From MVRV01 sp964469905 (GTDB lineage Bacteria; Desulfobacterota; Syntrophia; Syntrophales; Smithellaceae): DNA of 64,000 nucleotides. The notes under the pieces are model-generated. The model was given only the letters and a program-made list of their open reading frames with translations. It did no database searches and was not told where the DNA came from. The stretch spans positions 1 through 64,000 of the forward strand of contig CAYXZW010000003.1 of NCBI GenBank assembly GCA_964469905.1, in the 5' to 3' direction. Of the stretch, positions 1-8,621 are shown one piece after another. The position numbers and the translations under genes were made by a program. How positions within the stretch are numbered: position 1 is the first letter of the stretch; the number at the start of each line of letters is the position of its first letter.

Positions 1-26
1 GTGACTAAAATCATTCCTTTTTTCAT
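1..26 (-). CDS. Start of a truncated gene downstream of the formate dehydrogenase beta subunit
   Basis: Only the first eight or nine codons are inside the window, reading MKKGMILVT on the minus strand. The start codon lies one base after the beta subunit stop. The beta subunit's last codons (GGA GGA AAG) double as its ribosome binding site, so the two genes look translationally coupled. In formate dehydrogenase-N operons the next gene is commonly a cytochrome b gamma subunit or an accessory protein, but nine residues cannot tell which. Confidence 0.6.
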
Positions 27-27
27 T

Positions 28-834
28 TTACTTTCCTCCTTCCGTCTTTTCATCAGTTGGCTCCGGATCAGGTCTCTTCGGTCCGTGCAGAATGTAATGG
101 AGGAACGAACCTGCCAGAACTCCTCCCGCGGCCAGTAAACTAAGCGGCTTGAGGAAATCTTTCCAGACAATAATAGATGTCGGCACTTTCGGATCAACCG
201 GGAGGGCGTCGTAAACTTCCGGCTTGAATTGCAGAACGTAAATTACATGCGTTCCGTTCACAAACTTGTCGCCGTAAACGTTGGCGTCGCCACCTAAAGC
301 CTTGGCTTTCGCGGAGGCTTTTTTAATCATCTCATCTTTGGGGCCAATGGTCAGCGCGCCGGTCGGACAGGACTTGACGCAAGCCGGCGAGTGGCTTTCC
401 TTGATGCGGGAATAGCAAAGATCGCATTTATACACCTTGTCCGTTTTCGCGTCATAGCGGGGAATATTAAACGGACAGGCCGCGACACACTCCTTGCACC
501 CGATGCATTTGTCATGATGAATCCCGACGGTTTTCATCGGTGTATAGTACAGCGAACCGCTGGGGCAGACTTTCACGCAGGCGGCGTCGGTGCAATGCAT
601 ACAGCCGTCCTTGCGGAATATCCAGGTAAAGTTCTTGTCTTTATCCTCATACTCCTGGAAGCGGATCAGCGTCCAGGTGTTCCACTGCAAATCAGGCGGA
701 TTCTGGTAGGTGCCCAACTGTTTAGTTCTCAAGCCGGGCAGTTCATTCCACTGTTTGCAGGCCACCTGGCAGCCCCGGCAGGCGGTGCACAGGGTGGTAT
801 CAATCAATTTTACGAGTTCAGGTTGTTTATTCAT
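28..834 (-). CDS. fdnH: Formate dehydrogenase beta subunit, four [4Fe-4S] clusters
   Basis: This is the electron-transfer subunit of 268 residues, taking electrons from the catalytic subunit towards the membrane. Four cysteine groups are visible. The first is C16-x2-C19-x2-C22-x3-C26. The others lie near residues 78-94, 110-128 (CIGCKECVAACP) and 136-165 (CDLCYSRIKESHSPACVKSCP), the usual ferredoxin layout of FdnH/HybA-type subunits. A hydrophobic stretch near residues 226-246 followed by a charged tail suggests a C-terminal membrane anchor. I chose the ATG at 834 because the family begins just before the first cysteine motif; the reading frame runs further upstream without family sequence. 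It follows the alpha subunit by 13 bases, so the two are co-transcribed. Confidence 0.93.
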   Translation of the reverse strand: MNKQPELVKLIDTTLCTACRGCQVACKQWNELPGLRTKQLGTYQNPPDLQWNTWTLIRFQEYEDKDKNFTWIFRKDGCMHCTDAACVKVCPSGSLYYTPMKTVGIHHDKCIGCKECVAACPFNIPRYDAKTDKVYKCDLCYSRIKESHSPACVKSCPTGALTIGPKDEMIKKASAKAKALGGDANVYGDKFVNGTHVIYVLQFKPEVYDALPVDPKVPTSIIVWKDFLKPLSLLAAGGVLAGSFLHYILHGPKRPDPEPTDEKTEGGK

Positions 835-847
835 GGTCGCTTCCCTC

Positions 848-3800
848 CTACAACTTGGCCACGTTGACCATGAACGCCTTATACTCGGGGCAGAAGGTGT
901 TCGCGTCGCCAACGGTTGGGGTTAACATATTTGTGCTGTCACTGCCGCTATCTTTGGGGAAGAGCCAGCCATAATTGAAGGGCATACCGACCTGATGAAC
1001 CTCTTTTCCTTCCACCATGAAAGGCTTAAAGCGTTTGGTCACCATGGCAACGCAGGGTGCCTCGCCACGGATGGAGGAAACCTTGATGCGTTCGCCGTTC
1101 TTAATGCCTTTTTCCCTGGCAAGTTTCTCGCCGATTTCCACGTAAAGTTCCGGCTGCATCTCTAAAAGCCACATCTGCCAGCGCGTCAGAGCACCGGAGC
1201 ACCAGTGCTCGGTACAGGAATAAGTTGTGCAGACATAAGGGAATTTATCGCTGGCGTTAGCCACCTTATCCATATCGCTCTTAAAGATTTCCGCTGCCGG
1301 ATTGATAAGCTGCGACGACATGGGGTTCTTGGCCAGCGGTCCTTCCAGCGGTTCGTAATGCTCGGGGAACGGGCCTTCGGCCATGCCGGGTCCGAACAGG
1401 GCGCCCAGGCCGTCTTTTTGCATAATGAAGGGATATTTCCCTTTCTCTTTGTCTGCCATCGGCGGCCAGGGACCGTCGGGCACGTCGCCCACCCACTTAT
1501 CCCCCTTCCACTCCAGGATATTGCGCTTGGGGTTGTAAGGTTTGCCGTTTACATCGCAGGAGGCGCGGTTATAGAGTATGCGGCGGTTAACCGGCCAGGC
1601 ATAGGACCAATTGGGGAACAAACCCAAGCCCGTTGGATCTTCCTTGCCTCTGGATTTCATCCTGTTGATGCCGTCGGCGGTGTAGCTGCCGGAAATAACC
1701 CAGTTGCCGCAGGCTGTTTTGCCGTCGGCCTGAAGATTGCCAAAACCGGGAACCAGCTGTCCTTTCTTGAACTCGGTCTTTGTGCCCTTGGCCTTATCTT
1801 CAATTACCGTGTCTTCCAGAAAAACGCCATTGATCCGCTTGGCCACTTTCATTACATCCATGCGTCCCTTGCCGTCGAGGTAATCCCATTTGAAATTGAC
1901 AATGGCTTCGGCATTGGGCCCGCCTTCTTTTTCGTAGAGCTTTTTGATGGCGGCCAGAATCTTGATTTCAATTTCGCCCACGGGAATCGCATCGCCAGGT
2001 GCCTCGGCCGCCTTGTATTTCCACTGCACCCAGCGTCCGGAGTTGCTCTGCGAGCCTTCCTTCTCCATGCTTGCGGCGGCGGGCAGAAGGAAACATTCCG
2101 TCTTGATCTTGGTGGGATCAACTCCGGGACCTCTCCAGAATTCGTAGGTTTCGTTGTTGAAAATATTTTCCCCGACCAGCCAGTCCAGATTTTGGAGCGC
2201 TTTGCGGACTTTGTTGGAATTCGGAGTGCTCACCGCCGGATCAGCGCCGATGACAAAGAATCCCTTTACCTTGTTTGCATACATAGCATCGAACATGTGC
2301 ATTGTAGAATAGTGCTTCCCATCTTCCATTTTGGGCAGCCAGGAATAGCCGAATTCATTTCCCTTTGTGGCCTTATCCTCCCAATAGGATTTCAGGAAGC
2401 TGACAAAGAATTTGGGGTAATTCTGATAAAAGTTCGCCGACTGGGGATCTTTCGATTCCGGAGTGTTTTTCTTCAGATACTGATCCAGCGTCTGCAAAGA
2501 TGCCGCGGGCGTTTTCAGATAGCCGGGCAGAACATTATAAAGAATCGCATGATCGGTGGACCCCTGAACGTTCGGTTCGCCGCGCAGCGCGTTGATGCCG
2601 CCGCCCGCGATGCCCATGTTGCCCAGCAGTAACTGGATGATGGACATCGTGCGGATGTTCTGCGAGCCGGTAGTATGGTGGGTCCAGCCCAGAGCGTAGC
2701 ATTCCGTTCCCGCCTTGTCCGGAACGCCGGTGGCGCTATAGGCCTCATAAACTTTAAGAAGGTTTTCCTTGGAAACGCCAGTGATGCTGGAAACCTTGTC
2801 CAGCGTATAGCGGGAATAATGCTTCCGCATCATCTGGAAAACCGAGCGGGGATTGGCGAGTGTCATATCCCGTTTGGGAATACCCTTGACGTCTTTTTCC
2901 AGCACCCAGGTTGCTTTATCGTATTTTCTCTGCTTTGCATCATACCCGGAGAAAAGACCATCTTTAAAATAAAAGTCTTTGCCTACGATAAAGGAGGCAT
3001 TGGTGTAGTTGAGAACGTAATCTTTGAAGTACTTCTTTTTTTCGATAATGTAGTGGATCATGCCGCCTAAAAAAGCGATATCCGTGCCGGAGCGAAGAGG
3101 CACATGGAAATCACAGCGGGCGGATGTTCGAGTGTAACGGGGATCAACGTGAATAATCGTCGCGCCTTTTTCTTTTGCTCTTAATATCCACTTGAAGGCG
3201 ATGGGGTGATGCTCGGCAGCATTGCTACCCATAATCAGAATGACATCGGCATTCTTTAAATCACAGTAGTGGTTCGTCATGGAACCACGTCCAAACGACT
3301 CTCCCAGAGCCGCTACCGATGGACTGTGTCAGACCCTGGCCTGATGATCCATATAAACAAGTCCCAGTGCCCGCGATTTGGCGGTCACCAGCCAGCATTC
3401 CTCATTGTCGATATTGGAACTGCCGTAGTGACCGATCGTTTCGCAGCGGTTAACCAGTTCGCCCTGAGTATTTCTCTGGACAAAGCCTTTGTCACGTGTG
3501 TCCTTGACCAGTCGGGCGATGCGGGAAATCGCAAAGTCCCAGTTTTTTTCTTCCCACTCGGTTCCATAGGGCTTGCGATAAAGCACCTTGGTGAGGCGAT
3601 GCTTGTTAGCCTCGGTCAGATCAAAGAGGCCCGCTCCTTTGGCGCAAAGCGATCCCTCGTTAATGGGATGGTCGGCATCTCCTTCGATGTTGATGATCTT
3701 GCCGGTCGCCTTATCCGTGCTGCAGACAAGACCGCAGCCTACCGAACAATAACAGCAAGTTGTCATCGTCTGTTTGGCAACCTTAATTCGGTCCATTTTG

Positions 3801-3916
3801 CTTAACTCTGTCGCGTATGCCCGGGTCGGATTCAGGTTGATTCCCAAAGTAGATAGGGCAATCCCGCCACCAACGGCGCCGGTCAGAGTTAAAAAACCTC
3901 TTCGTGTAATTTGCAT
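848..3916 (-). CDS. fdnG: Selenocysteine-containing formate dehydrogenase alpha subunit (exported)
   Basis: Catalytic subunit oxidising formate to CO2 at a bis-MGD Mo/W site, 1022 residues when the in-frame UGA at 3329-3331 is read as selenocysteine 196. Residues on both sides of the UGA match the active site of E. coli FdnG (ARV-Sec-H-x-P, then SFGRGSMTNH), and position 196 is the same. The start carries a twin-arginine signal (ITRRGFLTL), followed by a [4Fe-4S] motif CCYCSVGCG ... SLCAKG, so it is exported in folded form. The C-terminal third has the molybdopterin-dinucleotide-binding fold. A candidate SECIS stem lies directly after the UGA. SelA is encoded in this window, which fits. Without recoding the gene would look like two broken ORFs of 195 and 810 residues. 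Confidence 0.96.
3281..3331 (-). promoter_or_regulatory. In-frame UGA and candidate SECIS region
   Basis: The TGA at 3329-3331 is followed on the minus strand by CAC AGT CCA TCG GTA, closely resembling the sequence after the Sec codon in E. coli fdhF and fdnG. Bacterial SECIS elements are hairpins that begin at or just after the UGA and are bound by SelB. Self-complementary segments such as CTCT-GGG-AGAG occur within the next 35 bases. I did not fold the RNA; the SECIS call rests on position and family knowledge. Confidence 0.75.
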
Positions 3917-3933
3917 AAAAAGCCTCCCGATAC

Positions 3934-3964
3934 CTATGTCAAATATGGTCTATGTCAAACGTGG
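3934..3964. repeat. Tandem direct repeat upstream of fdnG, candidate operator
   Basis: Two 15-bp units lie 16 bp apart: CTATGTCAAATATGG at 3934-3948 and CTATGTCAAACGTGG at 3950-3964. They differ at two positions. They sit 18 to 48 bp upstream of the fdnG start codon, in the spot expected for an operator or activator site. No known regulator consensus is recognised. Confidence 0.5.
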
Positions 3965-3996
3965 CATAAATTGACCGAAAGTCACAAAAAAGTCAA

Positions 3997-4014
3997 TATG
4001 TTATATAAAACATA
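3997..4014. promoter_or_regulatory. Palindrome in the fdnG/ModE-like divergent region, possible Mo operator
   Basis: TATGTT-ATATAA-AACATA is a perfect 6-bp inverted repeat around an AT-rich centre. E. coli ModE sites are palindromes with TATATA-like arms, and a ModE-type gene starts about 90 bp away, so autoregulation or control of fdnG is plausible. This is inferred from position and general shape only. A minus-strand TTGACT at 3991-3996 lies beside it and could be the fdnG -35 box, though no good -10 follows. Confidence 0.45.
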
Positions 4015-4042
4015 CACTTAAAATTTATGATGCCGAATTTTA

Positions 4043-4071
4043 TTGACATTTTATGGTCATCGTCCTTATAA
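4043..4071 (+). promoter_or_regulatory. Sigma70-type promoter of the ModE-like gene
   Basis: TTGACA at 4043-4048 and TTATAA at 4066-4071 are separated by 17 bp, close to the sigma70 consensus. The predicted transcript would start near 4078 and carry GGAGG at 4088-4092 ahead of the ATG at 4107. Confidence 0.65.
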
Positions 4072-4106
4072 GCAAAGCGACAAGAGTGGAGGATTGGTGG
4101 CAAACA

Positions 4107-4448
4107 ATGGAAATCAAGTATAAAATCTGGATTGAGAAAGACGGGAAAGTGATTTTCGGCAAGGGACGGGACAATATTCTTCAGGCTGTTGACGAGCAGA
4201 AGAGCCTCAATGCCGCCGCCAAAAAGCTGGAAATGTCTTATCGGGCAGCCTGGGGCAGACTAAAAGCATCGGAAGAACGGATGGGGATGAAACTGGTGGA
4301 TATTGGCGTACGCGATAAGTCCATGCAACTGACCGAGCAGGCCCGGGCAATCATCACCCGCTTCGAAAAACTGGAGAAGGATGTCGAGGCGCTCCTGCAA
4401 GCAGCTGATCAGGATTTTCAGAAGTTAATCCGGCAGGGCGTAAAATAA
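4107..4448 (+). CDS. ModE-like molybdate-responsive HTH regulator, DNA-binding domain only
   Basis: A 113-residue protein matching the N-terminal winged-helix domain of ModE. Typical pieces are the opening EIKYKIWIEKDGKVIFGKGR, the helix segment SLNAAAKKLEMSYRAAWGRL and the ending with LTEQARAIITRFEKLEKDV. E. coli ModE is about twice as long because it has two molybdate-binding TOBE domains; these are absent here, as in many anaerobes' short ModE proteins. The upstream frame could start at 4053, but the family start and the GGAGG site favour 4107. It diverges from the Mo/W formate dehydrogenase and precedes moeA and mobA, so a role in metal- or cofactor-responsive control is likely. How it would sense molybdate without TOBE domains is unclear. 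Confidence 0.85.
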   Translation: MEIKYKIWIEKDGKVIFGKGRDNILQAVDEQKSLNAAAKKLEMSYRAAWGRLKASEERMGMKLVDIGVRDKSMQLTEQARAIITRFEKLEKDVEALLQAADQDFQKLIRQGVK

Positions 4449-4462
4449 ATATTATCCTCATT

Positions 4463-5635
4463 TTATAAGGCTGTTACATTAATATTTTCGCCTTCTTTAA
4501 TTTCCAATACATCTATCGGGAAAGAAATAAACCCTTCGGCAAAACATAAAGCATTAATGTGAGCGGAGCCATGATATTCTATGGGAAACACTTTGCCGTT
4601 TTTAATTAGAACAGGAACAAAGGCCCGGCGCTCACTTGTTTTACGTTTAAAATCGGTTCCGGTGATCAGCGAGATAATTTTGGGCGTATAGTCATGCCCC
4701 ATTAATTTGTAAATAAAGGGTTTGGCCATAATTTCAAAAGGCAAAAAAGTTGCAACAGGATTGCCCGGAAAAGCGAATATGGTGGTTTTATCTTTAGTCC
4801 CGAATGTCAGTGGTTTGCCCGGCTGCATGGCAACTCTGTCAAAGTGAATGGTGACGCCGTTGGCCTTCAATACCGCCGGAACCAGATCATAATCACCCAT
4901 GGAAACACCACCGGAAAGAAGAACTACATCGCTTGTTTGCAATGCCTTCCGGATCAGCATGTTCAGTAAATCCTCGGTATCGCCGGCGATCCCCAGATAT
5001 TTCGGCTCGATAAACATTCTTTGGACCTGCCCGATCAACTGGTAACTGTTGCTGTTGCGGATGCATCCCGCCGGCAGAGCCTCTTCCGGTTCGACGAGCT
5101 CGCTTCCCGTAGTAATAATGCTGATGCGGGGCTTTTTATATACAGGAACACTGCTGACTCCGGCACTGGCCAGCACGGCGATATGCTGCGGTAAAATCAA
5201 TGCGCCCCGGGAGAGGACAACTTCGCCACGCCCAACATCTTCACCTTGATAGCAGATATTGTCCGGGATGTTACCGTCGGTGATCCTTACTTTATTCTCC
5301 GTGGTGATTTCCGTATTCTCCACATTAACTACACAATCCGCACCCCGTGGCACGATAGCCCCGGTCATTATCTTCGAGCATTCATTCTTCGCAATAGTTT
5401 TTTGCGGTCTGTAACCGGCAGGAATAATTTCGATAACACTGAGTATTTCTTGTAAATCAGCTCTGCGGCAGGCATAGCCGTCCATAGCCGATTTGTTAAA
5501 GGGAGGCATATCGATATCCGATTGAATATCGGAAGCCAGTACTCTGTTTAGCGAATGAATCAGCCCCACAGTTTCCGTCTCGAGTGGGAATGCGGACTGC
5601 ATGATTATTGCAAAAGCTTTTTCATAAGAAATCAT
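4463..5635 (-). CDS. moeA: Molybdopterin molybdenumtransferase MoeA
   Basis: Inserts molybdate into adenylylated molybdopterin, a late step of Moco synthesis in the cytoplasm. The 390-residue protein has the MoeA N-terminal signature (DMPPFNKSAMDGYA, residues 42-55), the linker with a KIMTGAIVPRGADCVV motif, the central MoCF domain with LLSGGVSMGDYDLV and FAFPGNPVATFLPFE, and a C-terminal beta domain. The length is normal. It is the last gene of a minus-strand run, 23 bases after mobA, and ends close to the convergent ModE-like gene. No strong ribosome site is visible, so translation may depend on coupling to mobA. Confidence 0.95.
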   Translation of the reverse strand: MISYEKAFAIIMQSAFPLETETVGLIHSLNRVLASDIQSDIDMPPFNKSAMDGYACRRADLQEILSVIEIIPAGYRPQKTIAKNECSKIMTGAIVPRGADCVVNVENTEITTENKVRITDGNIPDNICYQGEDVGRGEVVLSRGALILPQHIAVLASAGVSSVPVYKKPRISIITTGSELVEPEEALPAGCIRNSNSYQLIGQVQRMFIEPKYLGIAGDTEDLLNMLIRKALQTSDVVLLSGGVSMGDYDLVPAVLKANGVTIHFDRVAMQPGKPLTFGTKDKTTIFAFPGNPVATFLPFEIMAKPFIYKLMGHDYTPKIISLITGTDFKRKTSERRAFVPVLIKNGKVFPIEYHGSAHINALCFAEGFISFPIDVLEIKEGENINVTAL

Positions 5636-5658
5636 AAATTGAATTCAACCTTGGACCA

Positions 5659-6279
5659 TCATTGTTTTATGTATTGTTTATAATCTTCCAGCGTATTCAA
5701 ATTCCGGTACCATTTCATCTCATCCGGCAGCGGCAGATATTTAACATCAGTTGACTGGAACAAAAGGCTGATCTTTCTTTGGTCGGCGTCCAGCAGATTT
5801 TTTATATCTCCCAGAATGGACTTTTTGTAAACCGCGAATAAAGGTTCGTGCTTCCCGTCCTTCCAGGTGGGTATGACTATTTGGTGATTTTTTGCCTGCC
5901 GGATCAATTCCTGAACATATTTCATATCCAGATCCGGAATATCACAGGCCACTACAAAATTTACTTCATGATTGGAACTAAGTAACGTTGAGTATATCCC
6001 CATCAACGGCCCTTTGCCTTCTTCCAGATCCGGAATAACCGGCAGGTTTAAAAAGCGGTATTTTTCCGGTTCATTTGCGCCGATAATAATTTCCGGAAAA
6101 ACACTCTCCAGTTGAGATACAATTTTTCCGATCAGGGGAAGGTTGTTGGCGGAAAGAAGGCTTTTGTCCCGGCCCATCCGGCTGCTTTTACCTCCGGCAA
6201 GAATGATCGCGGCAGCGTTCTCTTTTGCGGACAGGGGGCCTTTTGCCGAATTAATGCCAGCGGCTTCAATTTCATTCAT
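5659..6279 (-). CDS. mobA: Molybdenum cofactor guanylyltransferase MobA
   Basis: Transfers GMP from GTP to Mo-molybdopterin, giving the MGD form used by formate dehydrogenase. The protein has 206 residues. The nucleotide-binding signature AAIILAGGKSSRMGRDKSLL lies at about residues 23-42, followed by IPDLEEGKGPLMGIYSTL and the metal-binding VVACDIPDL. About 20 extra residues precede the usual start, and the ribosome binding site is weak. It sits 40 bases after the peroxiredoxin gene and 23 before moeA in the same direction, so these are likely co-transcribed. Pairing with a bis-MGD enzyme next door supports the function. Confidence 0.93.
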   Translation of the reverse strand: MNEIEAAGINSAKGPLSAKENAAAIILAGGKSSRMGRDKSLLSANNLPLIGKIVSQLESVFPEIIIGANEPEKYRFLNLPVIPDLEEGKGPLMGIYSTLLSSNHEVNFVVACDIPDLDMKYVQELIRQAKNHQIVIPTWKDGKHEPLFAVYKKSILGDIKNLLDADQRKISLLFQSTDVKYLPLPDEMKWYRNLNTLEDYKQYIKQ

Positions 6280-6319
6280 CTTTTACTACTGCTTACCGGC
6301 TGATCTGATGATAGCCAAT

Positions 6320-6910
6320 TTATTTGTTTAGCTTTTCCAGCTCCCGTACCAGATCTTCCAGGGGGGGGCGCTTGTTAATGTCATGGATATCGATGTAGCG
6401 GATAACGCCTTTTTTATCAATCACGAAAAGCGCTCTTTCCGCCTGGCCGTCGGAACGCAGCACACCGAAACGTGCCGCCACCGCTCCATGCGGCCAGAAA
6501 TCGGCAAGGACATCAAACCACAGTTTTCCCATCTGGTTTGTCCAGGCAAAAAGAGTGGGAATATTATCCACTGTAATTCCCAATAAGACAGCATCATTGC
6601 CGGAGAATATATCCTCAATAATATTGTAGCCGGGCCATTGATCGGAACAAACCGGTGTCCAGGCCGCGGGTACAAAAGAAATTACCACATTTTTCCTGCC
6701 GTGAAAATCCCGGAGAGAAACTGTTTTTCCGCTGATAGCTTTCAGTGAAAAATCGGGAGCACCCTGGCCGACTTTTACTTTTAACAGGCTATCGGCCGGC
6801 TTGAGCTCTCCCGGATTGTAAATATTGGTCTTATAGACATAGGATGCAGCATGAGCGCCGCAAGTAAAAAAAATAACAACTAAGGTAATCAGAAGTGCCG
6901 TTTTTTTCAT
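6320..6910 (-). CDS. Exported peroxiredoxin (AhpC/TSA family)
   Basis: A 196-residue protein with an N-terminal signal sequence (residues 1-21, ending CGAHA-A), so probably periplasmic. The thioredoxin fold contains the peroxiredoxin active-site pattern FVPAAWTPVCSDQ with peroxidatic Cys near residue 88. No obvious resolving Cys follows in the mature chain, so it may be a one-Cys enzyme that depends on a partner. A thioredoxin-like gene lies 9 bases upstream and is an obvious candidate reductant. A run of eight C residues on the coding strand (6361-6368) falls near the C terminus. Confidence 0.85.
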   Translation of the reverse strand: MKKTALLITLVVIFFTCGAHAASYVYKTNIYNPGELKPADSLLKVKVGQGAPDFSLKAISGKTVSLRDFHGRKNVVISFVPAAWTPVCSDQWPGYNIIEDIFSGNDAVLLGITVDNIPTLFAWTNQMGKLWFDVLADFWPHGAVAARFGVLRSDGQAERALFVIDKKGVIRYIDIHDINKRPPLEDLVRELEKLNK

Positions 6911-6919
6911 CGCCCTGTC

Positions 6920-7498
6920 CTATTTTAATCCAGCTGATTTTACAAGACCAGCCAGAAAAAGATCATTATTTCCCATTGCACCCAGACGTGAATAGATGAC
7001 TTCCATCCGTCCACCGTCCGCTAGTTTCACTGCAATAAAGTAAGGTGTCCGCACCTCACCCATAATTTTATGGATTTTAAAATCTTCGTCTGGAATCAGG
7101 GGAAAGGGGACTATATATTTTTTCTTATAAGTGGCAACTTCAAACGATGTGTTGCCGGCGCCAATGCCGATAATTTTTACTTTATCTTTCAGCGCCGGAT
7201 TTTTTTCGATCAACCCGTAGAGACGATTGACATTGGGAGCCTCAGCCTGGCAATAAGGGCAGTACATGCTGTATATTTGGAGAATAACTATTTTTGCTTT
7301 TATCTGGCTGATCCGGAATGTTTTACCGGATGATTGCAATCCCAGGTATTTAAGATCGGTGGAATTATTCGGCAGTAGTAATTCCATTTCCGGCATGGTG
7401 CTTCCTGACGCGGGCGAATTTTTTTCCGCTGCACCGGCCATCATCGTCATAAAGATAAAGAAAATGATTGTGGTTGATATTGAAATTTTTCTGACCAT
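6920..7498 (-). CDS. Exported TlpA-like thioredoxin-fold protein
   Basis: A 192-residue protein with a signal peptide (residues 1-22, ending AGA) and a thioredoxin-like domain. The redox motif is YCPYCQAEAPN (CxxC), preceded by KIVILQIYSMYC and followed by the cis-Pro region VRTPYFIAV. Such TlpA/AhpC-TSA proteins act as periplasmic disulfide reductants. A good ribosome site (AAGGAGT) precedes the ATG. It is placed between cheV and the peroxiredoxin gene with very short gaps, suggesting a periplasmic thiol/peroxide module. Confidence 0.85.
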   Translation of the reverse strand: MVRKISISTTIIFFIFMTMMAGAAEKNSPASGSTMPEMELLLPNNSTDLKYLGLQSSGKTFRISQIKAKIVILQIYSMYCPYCQAEAPNVNRLYGLIEKNPALKDKVKIIGIGAGNTSFEVATYKKKYIVPFPLIPDEDFKIHKIMGEVRTPYFIAVKLADGGRMEVIYSRLGAMGNNDLFLAGLVKSAGLK

Positions 7499-7516
7499 AA
7501 TATACTCCTTAACTAA

Positions 7517-8506
7517 TTATTGTCTCATCCTTTTTACGACGATCTCTTTTAAATCTCTTACAAGTTCCAACGGGCTCGGTTTGGCGAGCTGTCCATCGGC
7601 GCCAACGGATTCACCTTTATGGCGTAATTTGTCGGTGATCAGGGAAGAAAAGAGAACGACGGGCAGTATCCCCAGGGCAGCGTCGCTTTTAACTCTTTGG
7701 CAAAGATGGTAACCGTCCATTCCCGGCATCTCGATATCCGAGAGAACGATATCGAGAAAATCAGTAGCAGGCTTGTTCTCCGCCGCGGCCTTCTTCTTTA
7801 AGTCTTCGAGGTAGGCCCAGGCCTCTGTGCCGTCCACCACTGAAGTGACAATAAATTCTTTTTTCTCTTCGAGGAGCTGCTTGGTTGTCCGGCGTATCAT
7901 TCCGGAGTCGTCAGCATGGAGAACCTTCAGGGGGTATTTGATGGAGTTGGCCGGCGTATCGGCCGCAGGCATCATGGTCATGCCTTCCGGAATTTTGGGT
8001 ACGGCAAGACGGGGATCAAGCTCGCTGATGATCCTTTCGAGGTCGAGCATAAGAACTGTTTTGTTTTCCAGAAGAATCATGCCGGTAATTGCTTCTGAGT
8101 ACCTCTGCAGGTAAGCATCCAGAGGCTTGATATTTGCCCAGCTGGTACGGTGGATTCTTGTGACTCCGGAAACGAGGAATGCGGATGTTATCTTGTTGAA
8201 CTCCGTGATGATAACAATCGGTGGTTTTTCCTGGGAGCGATTTTTCCCCAGCCAGACGGCAAGGTCAACGAGTACTATAACCTTGTCGCGGTGGTTGAAA
8301 ACACCGGAAATAAATTTGGAGGCATTAGGCGGTTGATGAATTTGGGTAGGCATACTGATAATTTCGACCACTTTGGCCACGTTGACACCATAGTAACCGC
8401 GATAGCCACTGCCATCTTCCTCGTCGACATAAAGCTCGATTATTTCTAATTCATTGGTACCGCTTTCCAATAATATTCCTTTATTGACTTCTGTCGCTGT
8501 CGCCAT
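7517..8506 (-). CDS. cheV: CheV-type chemotaxis coupling protein (CheW domain plus receiver)
   Basis: A 329-residue protein. Residues about 15-180 form a CheW domain (YYGVNVAKVVEIISMP; GVFNHRDKVIVLVDLAVWLG). Residues about 205-325 form a receiver domain with the phospho-acceptor Asp in DIVLSDIEMPGMDGYHL and the conserved K in GQLAKPSPLELV. CheV couples chemoreceptors to CheA and may damp signalling when phosphorylated. The start has a strong AAGGAGAG site. No cheA, receptor or other motility gene is in the window. The gene instead heads the run to the thioredoxin, peroxiredoxin, mobA and moeA genes, which is unusual company. Confidence 0.9.
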   Translation of the reverse strand: MATATEVNKGILLESGTNELEIIELYVDEEDGSGYRGYYGVNVAKVVEIISMPTQIHQPPNASKFISGVFNHRDKVIVLVDLAVWLGKNRSQEKPPIVIITEFNKITSAFLVSGVTRIHRTSWANIKPLDAYLQRYSEAITGMILLENKTVLMLDLERIISELDPRLAVPKIPEGMTMMPAADTPANSIKYPLKVLHADDSGMIRRTTKQLLEEKKEFIVTSVVDGTEAWAYLEDLKKKAAAENKPATDFLDIVLSDIEMPGMDGYHLCQRVKSDAALGILPVVLFSSLITDKLRHKGESVGADGQLAKPSPLELVRDLKEIVVKRMRQ

Positions 8507-8621
8507 GACAACTCTCCTTTTCCAGCAATCACTGCATTTTAGGTTTTCACTGGCCCAAACTCACAACGGTGACAAATTAACACATTCTACTGTCAAAGAC
8601 CAGAGGGTTCATCTTGCTTTC

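Noticed and set aside
1205..2632. Long plus-strand open frame of 475 codons opposite fdnG
   Set aside because: It is antisense to the well-conserved formate dehydrogenase alpha gene, and its translation shows no family features; a reverse-frame shadow.
3269..3805. Apparent frameshift or stop splitting fdnG into two genes
   Set aside because: The frame is the same on both sides; the stop is a TGA at the known Sec position followed by typical sequence, so recoding is the better reading.
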